5,081 nt of DNA from an uncultured Lachnospiraceae bacterium (GTDB lineage Bacteria; Bacillota; Clostridia; Lachnospirales; Lachnospiraceae), in NCBI GenBank assembly GCA_900557385.1, contig USSP01000152.1, positions 1 through 5,081 of the forward strand, written 5' to 3'. This document shows, one piece after another, positions 1 to 5,081 of this stretch. Each line of letters opens with the position of its first letter. Positions within the stretch are counted from its first letter, which is position 1. The notes below the pieces were generated by a model, which was not told the DNA's origin, did not search any database, and saw only the letters and a program-made list of their open reading frames with translations. Made by a program: the position numbers and the translations under genes.

Positions 1-1195
1 TCACCTGACTCTTCTTGGTAGGAATCGTGGTATTTCTTTCGATCAAACGGGTTGCAACACCTCCCATGGTCTCGATGGACAGAGACAGAGGAGTTACATC
101 CAGTAAGAGGATATCCCCGGCACCGGCATCGCCTGCCAGTTTACCACCCTGAATGGAAGCACCCAGTGCTACACACTCATCAGGGTTCAAGGACTTATTA
201 GGCTCTTTACCGGTTAACTGTTTTACCTTCTCCTGTACAGCAGGCACACGGGTAGAACCGCCGACCAGCAGTACCTTGGAAACATCGTTGTAGTTTAAGC
301 CTGCATCCTTCATTGCGTTCTGTACGGGGATTGCGGTACGCTCAATGAGGTCATGTACCAGTTCCTCGAATTTCGCACGGGTCAGGTTCATATCAAAGTG
401 TTTCGGTCCTTCTGCAGTAGCAGTAATGAAAGGCAGGTTAATATTGGTTGTGGTAGCGGAGGAGAGCTCTTTCTTTGCCTTCTCTGCAGCCTCTTTCAAT
501 CTCTGCATTGCCATCTTATCGCCGGAAAGATCAATACCTTCCTGGTTCTTGAACTCTGCTAACATCCAGTCGATAATCTTCTGGTCGAAGTCATCACCAC
601 CTAAGTGGGTATCACCGTTGGTAGAAAGAACTTCGATGACACCATCACCGATTTCGATGATAGATACATCAAAGGTACCACCACCTAAATCGTATACCAT
701 GATTTTCTGCTCTTTTTCATTATCCAAGCCGTATGCCAGTGCTGCTGCAGTAGGCTCGTTAATGATACGTTTTACATCCAGACCTGCAATCTTACCGGCA
801 TCCTTGGTTGCCTGACGTTGTGCGTCGTTGAAGTATGCAGGAACGGTGATGACAGCTTCGGTTACAGGCTCCCCTAAGTAGTTCTCAGCATCTGCTTTCA
901 GTTTCTGCAGAATCATTGCGGAAATCTGCTGAGGAGAATACTTCTTACCATCAATGGTACGACCATGGTCAGTACCCATATCCCTCTTGATGGAAGCAAT
1001 GGTGTTGTCGGCGTTAGTTACTGCCTGACGTTTTGCAGGCTCACCTACAAGTCTTTCACCATTCTTGGTGAATGCTACAACAGAAGGTGTAGTTCTTGCG
1101 CCTTCCTGGTTTGCGATAACGGTGGGTTTACCACCTTCCATAACAGCTACACAGCTGTTGGTTGTACCTAAGTCAATACCAATAATTTTACTCAT
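1..1195 (-). CDS. dnaK: Molecular chaperone DnaK (Hsp70), N-terminal part, cut by window edge
   Basis: Cytoplasmic ATP-dependent chaperone that binds exposed hydrophobic peptides, working with GrpE and DnaJ. The visible 398 codons cover the whole nucleotide-binding domain and about 33 residues of the substrate-binding beta domain; the C-terminal part lies beyond position 1. Visible motifs are the phosphate loop DLGTTNS (8-14), Lys70, VPAYFN (118-123), NEPTAAALAYG (146-156), LGGGTFD (170-176, with Thr174 matching the E. coli autophosphorylated Thr199) and GDTHLGGDDFD (194-204). The interdomain linker ILLL is at 362-365, followed by DVTPLSL. Lys70 to the catalytic Pro119 spans 49 residues, against 73 in E. 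coli, so the 24-residue subdomain IB insertion is absent, as is usual in Firmicutes. The ATG at 1195 follows GGAGG (1204-1208) by 8 nt. It is the third gene of the operon, 33 nt after grpE. Identification is essentially certain. Confidence 0.98.
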   Translation of the reverse strand, partial: MSKIIGIDLGTTNSCVAVMEGGKPTVIANQEGARTTPSVVAFTKNGERLVGEPAKRQAVTNADNTIASIKRDMGTDHGRTIDGKKYSPQQISAMILQKLKADAENYLGEPVTEAVITVPAYFNDAQRQATKDAGKIAGLDVKRIINEPTAAALAYGLDNEKEQKIMVYDLGGGTFDVSIIEIGDGVIEVLSTNGDTHLGGDDFDQKIIDWMLAEFKNQEGIDLSGDKMAMQRLKEAAEKAKKELSSATTTNINLPFITATAEGPKHFDMNLTRAKFEELVHDLIERTAIPVQNAMKDAGLNYNDVSKVLLVGGSTRVPAVQEKVKQLTGKEPNKSLNPDECVALGASIQGGKLAGDAGAGDILLLDVTPLSLSIETMGGVATRLIERNTTIPTKKSQV

Positions 1196-1228
1196 GTCTT
1201 TTTCCTCCCATATATTCAATGTGATTTT

Positions 1229-1849
1229 TTACTGTGCAACAGCTACCATGCTGTGTCTTACAACACTGTCGTGGTAGGTATAACCTTTTTGGAGTTCCTG
1301 TGCAATAACACCGGACTCAAACTCCTGGGATTCCACCTGCATCACTGCATTGTGTAAATCCGGATTAAATTCCTGACCAACGGCCTCGATGGGTTTCACA
1401 CCCATGTTTTCCAGTTCAGTCATAAGCTGGCGGTAAATCATATTCATGCCGTCCGCGAAAGGAGAACCTTTCTCTTCCTCCGGTATGGTTGCCAGCCCTC
1501 TTTCAAAGTTATCGACCACCGGGAGAATCTTTTCAATGACACTCTTGGCTCCGGTCTCAAACATTGCAGACTTTTCTTTTTCACTACGTTTGCGGAAATT
1601 TTCGAACTCTGCCATCTGTCTCATGCATTTGTCCTGAAGCTGATCGACTTTCTCTTTCAGTTCCTCTGTTTTCTTATCCGCTTTATCCTTTTTCTTTTTA
1701 TGACCCTTCTCTTCATGTGCTTCCGCTTTTTCCTCCGGCTGTTCTTCCTTTGGCTCCTCAGATTTTTCTGCGGATGCGTCAGCTTCCAGGTCTTCCAGGA
1801 TTTCCTCTAATACTTCTTCTTTTTCTTCTTTGTTTTCTTTTTCTGACAT
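1229..1849 (-). CDS. grpE: Nucleotide exchange factor GrpE
   Basis: Homodimeric cytoplasmic cochaperone that releases ADP from DnaK and so resets its substrate cycle. The protein has 206 residues, within the usual bacterial range. Residues 1-60 are highly charged (Glu/Lys) and probably disordered. A long coiled-coil helix follows and carries MAEFENFRKR (79-88) and LPVVDNFERGL (109-119), both typical of the family. The C-terminal beta domain from about residue 150 matches the GrpE signature, with GQEFNPDLHNAV, then GYTYHDSVVRHSMVAVAQ at the very end. The ATG at 1849 follows GGAGG (1856-1860) by 6 nt. It lies 27 nt after hrcA and 33 nt before dnaK with no terminator in either gap, which fits one transcript. 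Family assignment is secure. Confidence 0.97.
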   Translation of the reverse strand: MSEKENKEEKEEVLEEILEDLEADASAEKSEEPKEEQPEEKAEAHEEKGHKKKKDKADKKTEELKEKVDQLQDKCMRQMAEFENFRKRSEKEKSAMFETGAKSVIEKILPVVDNFERGLATIPEEEKGSPFADGMNMIYRQLMTELENMGVKPIEAVGQEFNPDLHNAVMQVESQEFESGVIAQELQKGYTYHDSVVRHSMVAVAQ

Positions 1850-1876
1850 TCCAGACCTCCGTTACCACTCAGGGGT

Positions 1877-2905
1877 TTATTTTTTGTACAGGTCATCCAA
1901 CTGATTCTTTAATGTCTTCAGTGCTCCGACCGCTTTATCGTAATCCATTCGTTTCGGACCAATGATACCAATGGTTCCTTTCATCCCTTCTCCCAGTTCA
2001 TAGGTAGCAGTGATGACACTGCAGTCCTTCATGGACTGGATGGGCGTCTCATTACCGATGTATACCTGAATTCCCGTCTCATTGGACTCATCCATCAGGT
2101 TCTGCTGTACCAGTTCGGTAAGTGCCTGCTTCTCTTCAAAGGTATTGATGAGTTCGCTGGCCTTTTCCTGATCTGCCAGTTCCGGATATTTGAAAATGTT
2201 ATTGGCACCGCTGGTGTAGACCTCTAAGTCCTCTTCCTCTTTAATGGTATCCGCTACGGCATCAATCACATTGCTGACGATGTCGCTGTGAATCCCTGCC
2301 TGCTGTTTCATGGCTGCAATCATGCCTAAATTGATTTCATCAACGGACAGCCCGTTTAAGTGGGTATTCAATAACATATTCAGCTTAAACAAGGTCTCAT
2401 CATCCAGGTTTTCTTCTACCTGAAGGATCGTATTCTTGATGAGATTGCTTTCCGCTACCACCACGGCAAGCAATTGATGTTCATCCACTCTGGAGAGCTG
2501 TATGAACTTGACCTTGTTGTGGTGCTGGGAAGGTGCTGAAATCATGGTTGCGTAGTTGGTGCTGTTGGCCAGCAGCTTCGCCGCCTGCTTCAGCAGGTTT
2601 TCCATTTTCTCTTCTTTTTCCAGAAGCATTCCCTTCAGTTCTTCCGTCTCCCGCTCTTTGTCTGCCATCATGGTATCCACATATAAGCGGTAGCCCTTAT
2701 CGGAAGGAATACGTCCGGATGAGGTATGGGGCTGTAAAATATATCCCAGTTCCTCCAGATCTGCCATCTCATTTCGTATCGTTGCGGAACTTAAATTCAA
2801 ATCCGTGTATTTTGAAATGGTCCGGCTTCCCACCGGCTCACCGGTTTCCAGATAGTTTCGGATAATGGCCTGCAATATTTTCATTTTTCTTTCATCCAAC
2901 TGCAT
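1877..2905 (-). CDS. hrcA: Heat-inducible transcription repressor HrcA
   Basis: Negative regulator of class I heat-shock genes. As a dimer it binds the CIRCE inverted repeat, and it is known in Bacillus and relatives to depend on GroEL for activity. The 342-residue length is normal. The N-terminal winged helix-turn-helix covers about residues 1-75, with the recognition region SSATIRNEM (39-47) and the wing-like conserved stretch PHTSSGRIPSDKGYR (59-73). The middle is the GAF-like and dimerisation region. The C-terminal hallmark GTIGIIGPKRMDYDKAV is at 310-326. The ATG at 2905 follows GGAGGG (2913-2918) by 7 nt. It is the first gene of the operon, and a perfect CIRCE lies 48 nt upstream of its start codon, so it should repress its own transcription along with grpE and dnaK. 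Assignment is secure. Confidence 0.98.
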   Translation of the reverse strand: MQLDERKMKILQAIIRNYLETGEPVGSRTISKYTDLNLSSATIRNEMADLEELGYILQPHTSSGRIPSDKGYRLYVDTMMADKERETEELKGMLLEKEEKMENLLKQAAKLLANSTNYATMISAPSQHHNKVKFIQLSRVDEHQLLAVVVAESNLIKNTILQVEENLDDETLFKLNMLLNTHLNGLSVDEINLGMIAAMKQQAGIHSDIVSNVIDAVADTIKEEEDLEVYTSGANNIFKYPELADQEKASELINTFEEKQALTELVQQNLMDESNETGIQVYIGNETPIQSMKDCSVITATYELGEGMKGTIGIIGPKRMDYDKAVGALKTLKNQLDDLYKK

Positions 2906-2952
2906 CCAGAATCCCTCCTAACTTCTGTTCCGTCACCGTTGTTTTAAGATTG

Positions 2953-2979
2953 TTAGCACTCAACTTGATAGAGTGCTAA
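2953..2979. promoter_or_regulatory. CIRCE operator (HrcA binding site)
   Basis: A perfect inverted repeat TTAGCACTC-N9-GAGTGCTAA, identical to the consensus of the CIRCE element, with both 9-nt arms intact. It sits between the predicted heat-shock promoter and hrcA, at about +9 to +35 of the predicted transcript, so bound HrcA would block initiation or early elongation. It is the only CIRCE seen in the window. The sequence match is direct; its function follows from the established HrcA/CIRCE system. Confidence 0.97.
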
Positions 2980-2994
2980 TATCTTTATGTACTT

Positions 2995-3023
2995 AAACTA
3001 CCACCATCCTTATCTAATGTCAA
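2995..3023 (-). promoter_or_regulatory. Sigma-A type promoter of the hrcA-grpE-dnaK operon
   Basis: Read on the minus strand, a consensus -35 box TTGACA (3018-3023) is followed after exactly 17 nt by TAGTTT (2995-3000). This matches TATAAT at only three positions but is preceded by TGG (3001-3003), giving an extended -10 (TGn) motif. Transcription would start near 2988, a few bases before CIRCE, leaving a leader of about 80 nt before hrcA. The -35 box and position are convincing; the -10 box is weak and the start site is inferred. Confidence 0.75.
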
Positions 3024-3064
3024 CACCTGAAAAGCAAAATAATTATAAAAAATCTGTTAACAAT

Positions 3065-3093
3065 TTGACTTTTTCCTTAATATGAACTACACT
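3065..3093 (+). promoter_or_regulatory. Predicted sigma-A promoter of the Lys/Ala-rich protein gene
   Basis: TTGACT (3065-3070, five of six matches to consensus) is separated by 17 nt from TACACT (3088-3093, four of six). The start site would fall near 3100, giving a leader of about 98 nt. The promoter does not overlap CIRCE, whose nearer edge is 85 nt upstream of the -35 box, so direct HrcA repression of this gene looks unlikely. An 8-bp palindrome TGTTAACA (3055-3062) lies just before the -35 box and may be incidental. Confidence 0.65.
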
Positions 3094-3142
3094 ACAGACA
3101 AATTCAGTAATGGATTTAGGGAAGAACCAGGGCATTTGTGGA

Positions 3143-3177
3143 GGAGCGTCACAAAACAGCCTTGTGGAGTACGCTCC
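3143..3177 (+). promoter_or_regulatory. Hairpin in the 5' leader of the Lys/Ala-rich protein gene
   Basis: GGAGCGT (3143-3149) pairs perfectly with ACGCTCC (3171-3177), and directly inside it CACAA (3150-3154) pairs with TTGTG (3162-3166). That makes a 12-bp stem interrupted by a 4-nt bulge (GAGT, 3167-3170), with a 7-nt loop. It ends 6 nt before the probable ribosome binding site GAGG (3184-3187), which it does not cover. No U-tract follows, so it is not an intrinsic terminator. It could affect mRNA stability or translation. I recognise no riboswitch class. The pairing is seen; the role is unknown. Confidence 0.5.
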
Positions 3178-3197
3178 AGAAATGAGGATTATTTATT

Positions 3198-3671
3198 ATG
3201 GAAGAAAAGAAAAAAGCTGTACAGGCACAAGCAAAAAAGGCAGTAGCGGATGTGACTAAAAAAGCTGCACCGATTGCAAAGGCTGCAGAGGAAAGCGTAA
3301 GCAAGGCTGTGAAGGCCGTCAACGAGAATCCTTCTGTTAAGGAAGCAAAGAAAGCTGTCAAAGACGCTGCAAAGGAAGTAAAGCCCGTCGTTGCAAAAGC
3401 AGAGAAGGAAGTAAAGAAAGTAACCACGAAGGCTACCACCGCTGCCAAGAAAGCTACCGCAAAGAAGGAAGTAAAGGCTTCCATCAATGTACAGTTCGGC
3501 GGAAAGAGCTACAACACCGACGAATTGGTAAAGATTGCAAAAGATGTGTGGAAATACGATCTGAAAAAGAAGGTTGGCGATTTCAAATCTGTTGAGTTAT
3601 ACGTAAAGCCGGAAGAGAGCCAGTGCTACTATGTAATCAACGGTGAAGTAACCGGAAATTTCTTTATTTAA
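3198..3671 (+). CDS. Lys/Ala-rich small protein with a DUF6465-like C-terminal domain, function unknown
   Basis: Protein of 157 residues in two parts. Residues 1-94 are low-complexity, with about a quarter Lys and a quarter Ala plus Val, Glu and Thr, in KKAV/KAAK-type repeats like histone H1 tails or amphipathic phasin/LEA-like helices. Residues 95-157 form a compact domain that starts INVQFGGKSY, has a middle helix (TDELVKIAKDVW), then strand-like VELYVKPEES and YYVINGEVTG to the end. From memory this half resembles the DUF6465 family of Lachnospiraceae; I could not check. There is no signal peptide or membrane segment, so it is probably cytoplasmic. The strongly basic tail suggests binding to nucleic acid or another polyanion, but that is inference. 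The ATG at 3198 follows GAGG (3184-3187) by 10 nt, a slightly long spacing. The gene stands alone with its own promoter and terminator, divergent from the heat-shock operon and convergent with uppP. Confidence 0.85.
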   Translation: MEEKKKAVQAQAKKAVADVTKKAAPIAKAAEESVSKAVKAVNENPSVKEAKKAVKDAAKEVKPVVAKAEKEVKKVTTKATTAAKKATAKKEVKASINVQFGGKSYNTDELVKIAKDVWKYDLKKKVGDFKSVELYVKPEESQCYYVINGEVTGNFFI

Positions 3672-3700
3672 TGAATTTAATGACAAATACATAGGAATTG

Positions 3701-3729
3701 AAAGAGCTGCGTTTTTCGCAGCTCTTTTT
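3701..3729 (+). terminator. Intrinsic terminator of the Lys/Ala-rich protein gene, possibly shared with uppP
   Basis: AAAGAGCTGCG (3701-3711) and CGCAGCTCTTT (3717-3727) form a perfect 11-bp stem with a TTTTT loop. On the plus strand the T-run continues to 3729, which suits a gene ending at 3671. The same dyad lies 3 nt after the uppP stop codon on the minus strand. There the trailing T-tract is only the three bases of the stem followed by CAATT, so termination in that direction is probably weaker. Confidence 0.9.
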
Positions 3730-3732
3730 ATG

Positions 3733-4572
3733 TTATATCTCTCTTGTAAAAAAATAAACGAGAACTAAGATACCCAGTACGATTCGATACCAGCCAAAAA
3801 CCTTGAAGTCGTGTTTCTTGATGTAACCCATCAGGAAACGGATCACAAAGACCGACACCAGAAATGCCACCAGCATACCCACCAGCAGAATGATCACTTC
3901 CATGCCGGAGATAGCGATACCGGACACAGCAAATTTGACAATCTTTAGCAGGCTCGCCCCAAACATAACCGGAATTGCCAGGAAGAAAGTAAATTCTGCT
4001 GCCACGGTACGGGATACTCCTAACAGCAAGGCTCCCACAATGGTAGCGCCGGAACGGGAGGTTCCGGGAAAAATTGCCGCAATGAGCTGGAAAACACCAA
4101 TGAGCATTACCGTTCTATAGTCAAGTTCCTTCAGACTATTGATTTTCGGGATTTTTCCTTTATTCCAGTTTTCGATAAAGATAAAGGCGATACCAAAGAC
4201 AATCAATGCAATAGACACGCAGGTGTAATTGTAAAACAAGGCATCCAGCACATCATCGAACAGTACACCCACAATAGCAGCGGGGATGCAGGCCACGATA
4301 ATTTTTATCCATAAGGTGATAATGCTCTTCTTGACCATGGATTTTCCCGGCTTTTTCTTTCGGAAAGGCCAGATTTTATTCCAATAAAGAAGAACGACTG
4401 CCAGAATTGCTCCCAGCTGGATCACTACCAGAAACATATCCCAGAATTCCTGGGACACATTCATGGTGACAAACTCATTCAGTAAGATCATATGACCGGT
4501 ACTGCTGACCGGAAGCCATTCCGTAATTCCCTCTACAATTCCAAATAATAGTGATTTTAATATCTCTAACAT
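3733..4572 (-). CDS. uppP: Undecaprenyl-diphosphatase UppP (BacA family)
   Basis: Integral membrane enzyme that dephosphorylates undecaprenyl diphosphate to undecaprenyl phosphate, regenerating the lipid carrier for peptidoglycan and other wall polymers. Overexpression of the family gives bacitracin resistance. With the chosen start it has 279 residues, normal for UppP. Family motifs are near the N-terminus: EGITE (14-18) with both catalytic-region glutamates, then PVSSTGH (21-27). The second motif PGTSRSG (169-175) carries the essential Arg173. Several hydrophobic segments cover most of the chain. The open frame extends 29 codons further to an ATG at 4659, but that extension is polar, lacks family resemblance and would begin about 2 nt after the predicted -10 box, so ATG 4572 with its GGAGG is preferred. 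The gene is probably monocistronic, between two terminators. Confidence 0.96.
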   Translation of the reverse strand: MLEILKSLLFGIVEGITEWLPVSSTGHMILLNEFVTMNVSQEFWDMFLVVIQLGAILAVVLLYWNKIWPFRKKKPGKSMVKKSIITLWIKIIVACIPAAIVGVLFDDVLDALFYNYTCVSIALIVFGIAFIFIENWNKGKIPKINSLKELDYRTVMLIGVFQLIAAIFPGTSRSGATIVGALLLGVSRTVAAEFTFFLAIPVMFGASLLKIVKFAVSGIAISGMEVIILLVGMLVAFLVSVFVIRFLMGYIKKHDFKVFGWYRIVLGILVLVYFFTREI

Positions 4573-4576
4573 GTTT

Positions 4577-4581
4577 CCTCC
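4577..4581 (-). promoter_or_regulatory. Ribosome binding site fixing the uppP start
   Basis: GGAGG on the minus strand, 4 nt before ATG 4572 (a little close but strong). It decides in favour of this start over the in-frame ATG at 4659, where I see no comparable site. Confidence 0.85.
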
Positions 4582-4660
4582 ATCCCGCGCCCTTAACGGA
4601 CACTCATTATATTGGCAGACTGCACCACTGCTCTCCCGGCATGCCTGTCGCGTATGCACA

Positions 4661-4669
4661 ATTATATCA
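4661..4669 (-). promoter_or_regulatory. Predicted extended -10 promoter of uppP
   Basis: On the minus strand the sequence reads TGA-TATAAT, a perfect -10 hexamer (4661-4666) with the TGn extension (4667-4669). No good -35 box lies 16-18 nt upstream, which is acceptable for extended -10 promoters. The start would be near 4653, giving a leader of about 80 nt. Alternatives on the same strand are TATAGT (4692-4697) with TTGTGC 17 nt upstream (4715-4720), and a second TATAAT (4606-4611) without a -35 box. A TTGACT (4720-4725) has no -10 box at proper spacing. Which is used cannot be decided from sequence. Confidence 0.55.
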
Positions 4670-4783
4670 TGCTATACATAAATACTACTATACTATACCG
4701 AAATATGCCTTAAAGCACAAGTCAAAAGAGTTTAACTTTATCTAAACTTTACATAATGATTTCCCGTTTCCTGTAAAAAAAGC

Positions 4784-4820
4784 AAAAAAAAATATCCCGC
4801 AGAGAAAATCTCCACGGGAT
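4784..4820 (-). terminator. Intrinsic terminator downstream of etfA
   Basis: On the minus strand ATCCCGTGGA (4811-4820) pairs with TCTGCGGGAT (4794-4803), including two G-U pairs. The 7-nt loop can close by one more G-C pair. The stem is followed by a T-rich tract of one A and nine T's (4784-4793). This is a textbook rho-independent terminator 47 nt after the etfA stop codon, and it separates etfA from uppP. Confidence 0.9.
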
Positions 4821-4825
4821 ACTCA

Positions 4826-4844
4826 TTTCACATTCTATGTGAAA
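4826..4844. repeat. Short perfect inverted repeat between etfA and its terminator
   Basis: TTTCACAT (4826-4833), a 3-nt spacer, then ATGTGAAA (4837-4844): an 8-bp perfect dyad in the 3' untranslated region of etfA, 5 nt upstream of the terminator stem on that transcript. No T-run follows on the minus strand. It may form a stabilising 3' hairpin or be a protein-binding palindrome. Seen in sequence; role unknown. Confidence 0.6.
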
Positions 4845-4866
4845 GAAGGATTTTTTACAACGTTAA

Positions 4867-5081
4867 TTATTTCACTACCTTCTTCAGCTCCTCTGTGAGC
4901 TTAGGAACAATCTTGTTCAGATCGCCAACAATACCGTAGTCTGCTACATCGAAGATTGGAGCAGAATCATCTTTGTTGATTGCGATGATGATGTCAGACT
5001 CTTCCATCCCTGCTGTATGCTGGATTGCACCGGAAATACCGATTGCAAAGTATACGTGAGGACGAACGGTCTTACCTGTCT
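4867..5081 (-). CDS. etfA: Electron transfer flavoprotein alpha subunit, C-terminal part, cut by window edge
   Basis: The last 70 residues of EtfA, which with EtfB forms the FAD-containing heterodimer that passes electrons to or from acyl-CoA dehydrogenases. The fragment contains the family's FAD-binding signature: VRPHVYFAIGISGAIQH, then AGMEES and IIIAINKD. It continues with the usual end APIFDVADYGIVGDL, NKIVPKLTEEL and a short Lys-rich tail; the stop codon is at 4867-4869. The flavin-contacting SGAIQH segment is intact. A terminator follows directly, so etfA is the last gene of its operon. In butyrate-forming Clostridia the order is often bcd-etfB-etfA, where Bcd-Etf bifurcates electrons from NADH to crotonyl-CoA and ferredoxin. 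That context is outside the window and is inference. Family assignment is very secure. Confidence 0.96.
   Translation of the reverse strand, partial: TGKTVRPHVYFAIGISGAIQHTAGMEESDIIIAINKDDSAPIFDVADYGIVGDLNKIVPKLTEELKKVVK

Noticed and set aside
345..815. Plus-strand open frame of 156 codons inside dnaK
   Set aside because: It lies antisense to highly conserved DnaK codons, and its translation shows no domain-like features. Codon structure clearly belongs to dnaK.
1564..1965. Plus-strand open frame of 133 codons across grpE and the start of the hrcA 3' end
   Set aside because: Antisense shadow of the Glu/Lys-rich part of grpE, which yields Phe/Leu/Ser-rich translations. It spans the gap between two well supported genes.
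2533..2865. Plus-strand open frame of 110 codons inside hrcA
   Set aside because: Antisense to the conserved HrcA DNA-binding domain, with no ribosome binding site or recognisable motif.
3042..3047. TATAAT on the minus strand as a second heat-shock promoter
   Set aside because: It sits in a generally AT-rich stretch, and the hexamer 17 nt upstream (AGTCAA) does not resemble a -35 box. The TTGACA promoter at 2995-3023 is better placed relative to CIRCE.
3140..3146. GGAGGAG as a ribosome binding site for a leader peptide
   Set aside because: No ATG follows at a usable distance, and the nearest TTG/GTG codons (3162-3166) are about 17 nt away. Part of it is base-paired in the leader hairpin.
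3149..3487. Minus-strand open frame of 112 codons rich in Ala, Phe and Thr, opposite the Lys/Ala-rich gene
   Set aside because: Its composition (Phe/Ala/Val) is just the complement of Lys/Ala codons on the plus strand. It has no convincing ribosome binding site and overlaps a gene with a good promoter and terminator.
4638..4645. Palindrome GGCATGCC in the uppP leader as an operator
   Set aside because: Only 8 bp, a length expected by chance, and I could not match it to any regulator site.
4551..4745. Plus-strand open frame of 64 codons upstream of uppP
   Set aside because: It starts within the uppP coding region on the opposite strand, covers the uppP promoter region and shows no family features or proper ribosome binding site.

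Overview
The window looks like chromosomal DNA of a Gram-positive anaerobe of the class Clostridia, most likely family Lachnospiraceae. Three things point there: the gene order hrcA-grpE-dnaK behind a CIRCE operator, a DnaK without the roughly 24-residue insertion found in Gram-negative homologues, and a Lys/Ala-rich small protein whose C-terminal domain resembles the DUF6465 family, which I know mainly from Lachnospiraceae. The placement is by recognition; no search was run.

Left part (1-2905, minus strand): a class I heat-shock operon read right to left. It holds hrcA (repressor), grpE (nucleotide exchange factor) and the first 398 codons of dnaK, which runs off the left edge. Gaps are 27 and 33 nt and each gene has a GGAGG-type ribosome binding site. 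dnaJ would be expected beyond the edge but is not visible.

Intergenic region 2906-3197 (292 nt): it separates the heat-shock operon from a divergent plus-strand gene. It contains the heat-shock promoter (TTGACA, 17 nt, TGG-TAGTTT), a perfect CIRCE inverted repeat (2953-2979) just downstream of the predicted start site, an independent plus-strand promoter (TTGACT, 17 nt, TACACT) and a hairpin-forming leader.

Middle (3198-3671, plus strand): a 157-residue protein with a histone H1-like Lys/Ala N-terminal half and a compact C-terminal domain. Its function is unknown. A strong hairpin terminator (3701-3729) lies between it and the convergent uppP gene.

Right part (3733-5081, minus strand): uppP (undecaprenyl-diphosphatase, 279 residues) with its own extended -10 promoter, then a terminator and an additional hairpin, then the last 70 codons of etfA (electron transfer flavoprotein alpha subunit). 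In anaerobic Clostridia etfA often ends a bcd-etfB-etfA (butyryl-CoA dehydrogenase/Etf) operon, but those genes lie outside the window.

The window is mostly conserved housekeeping sequence. I saw no mobile element, CRISPR array, tRNA or rRNA. The least explained parts are the Lys/Ala-rich protein and its structured leader.
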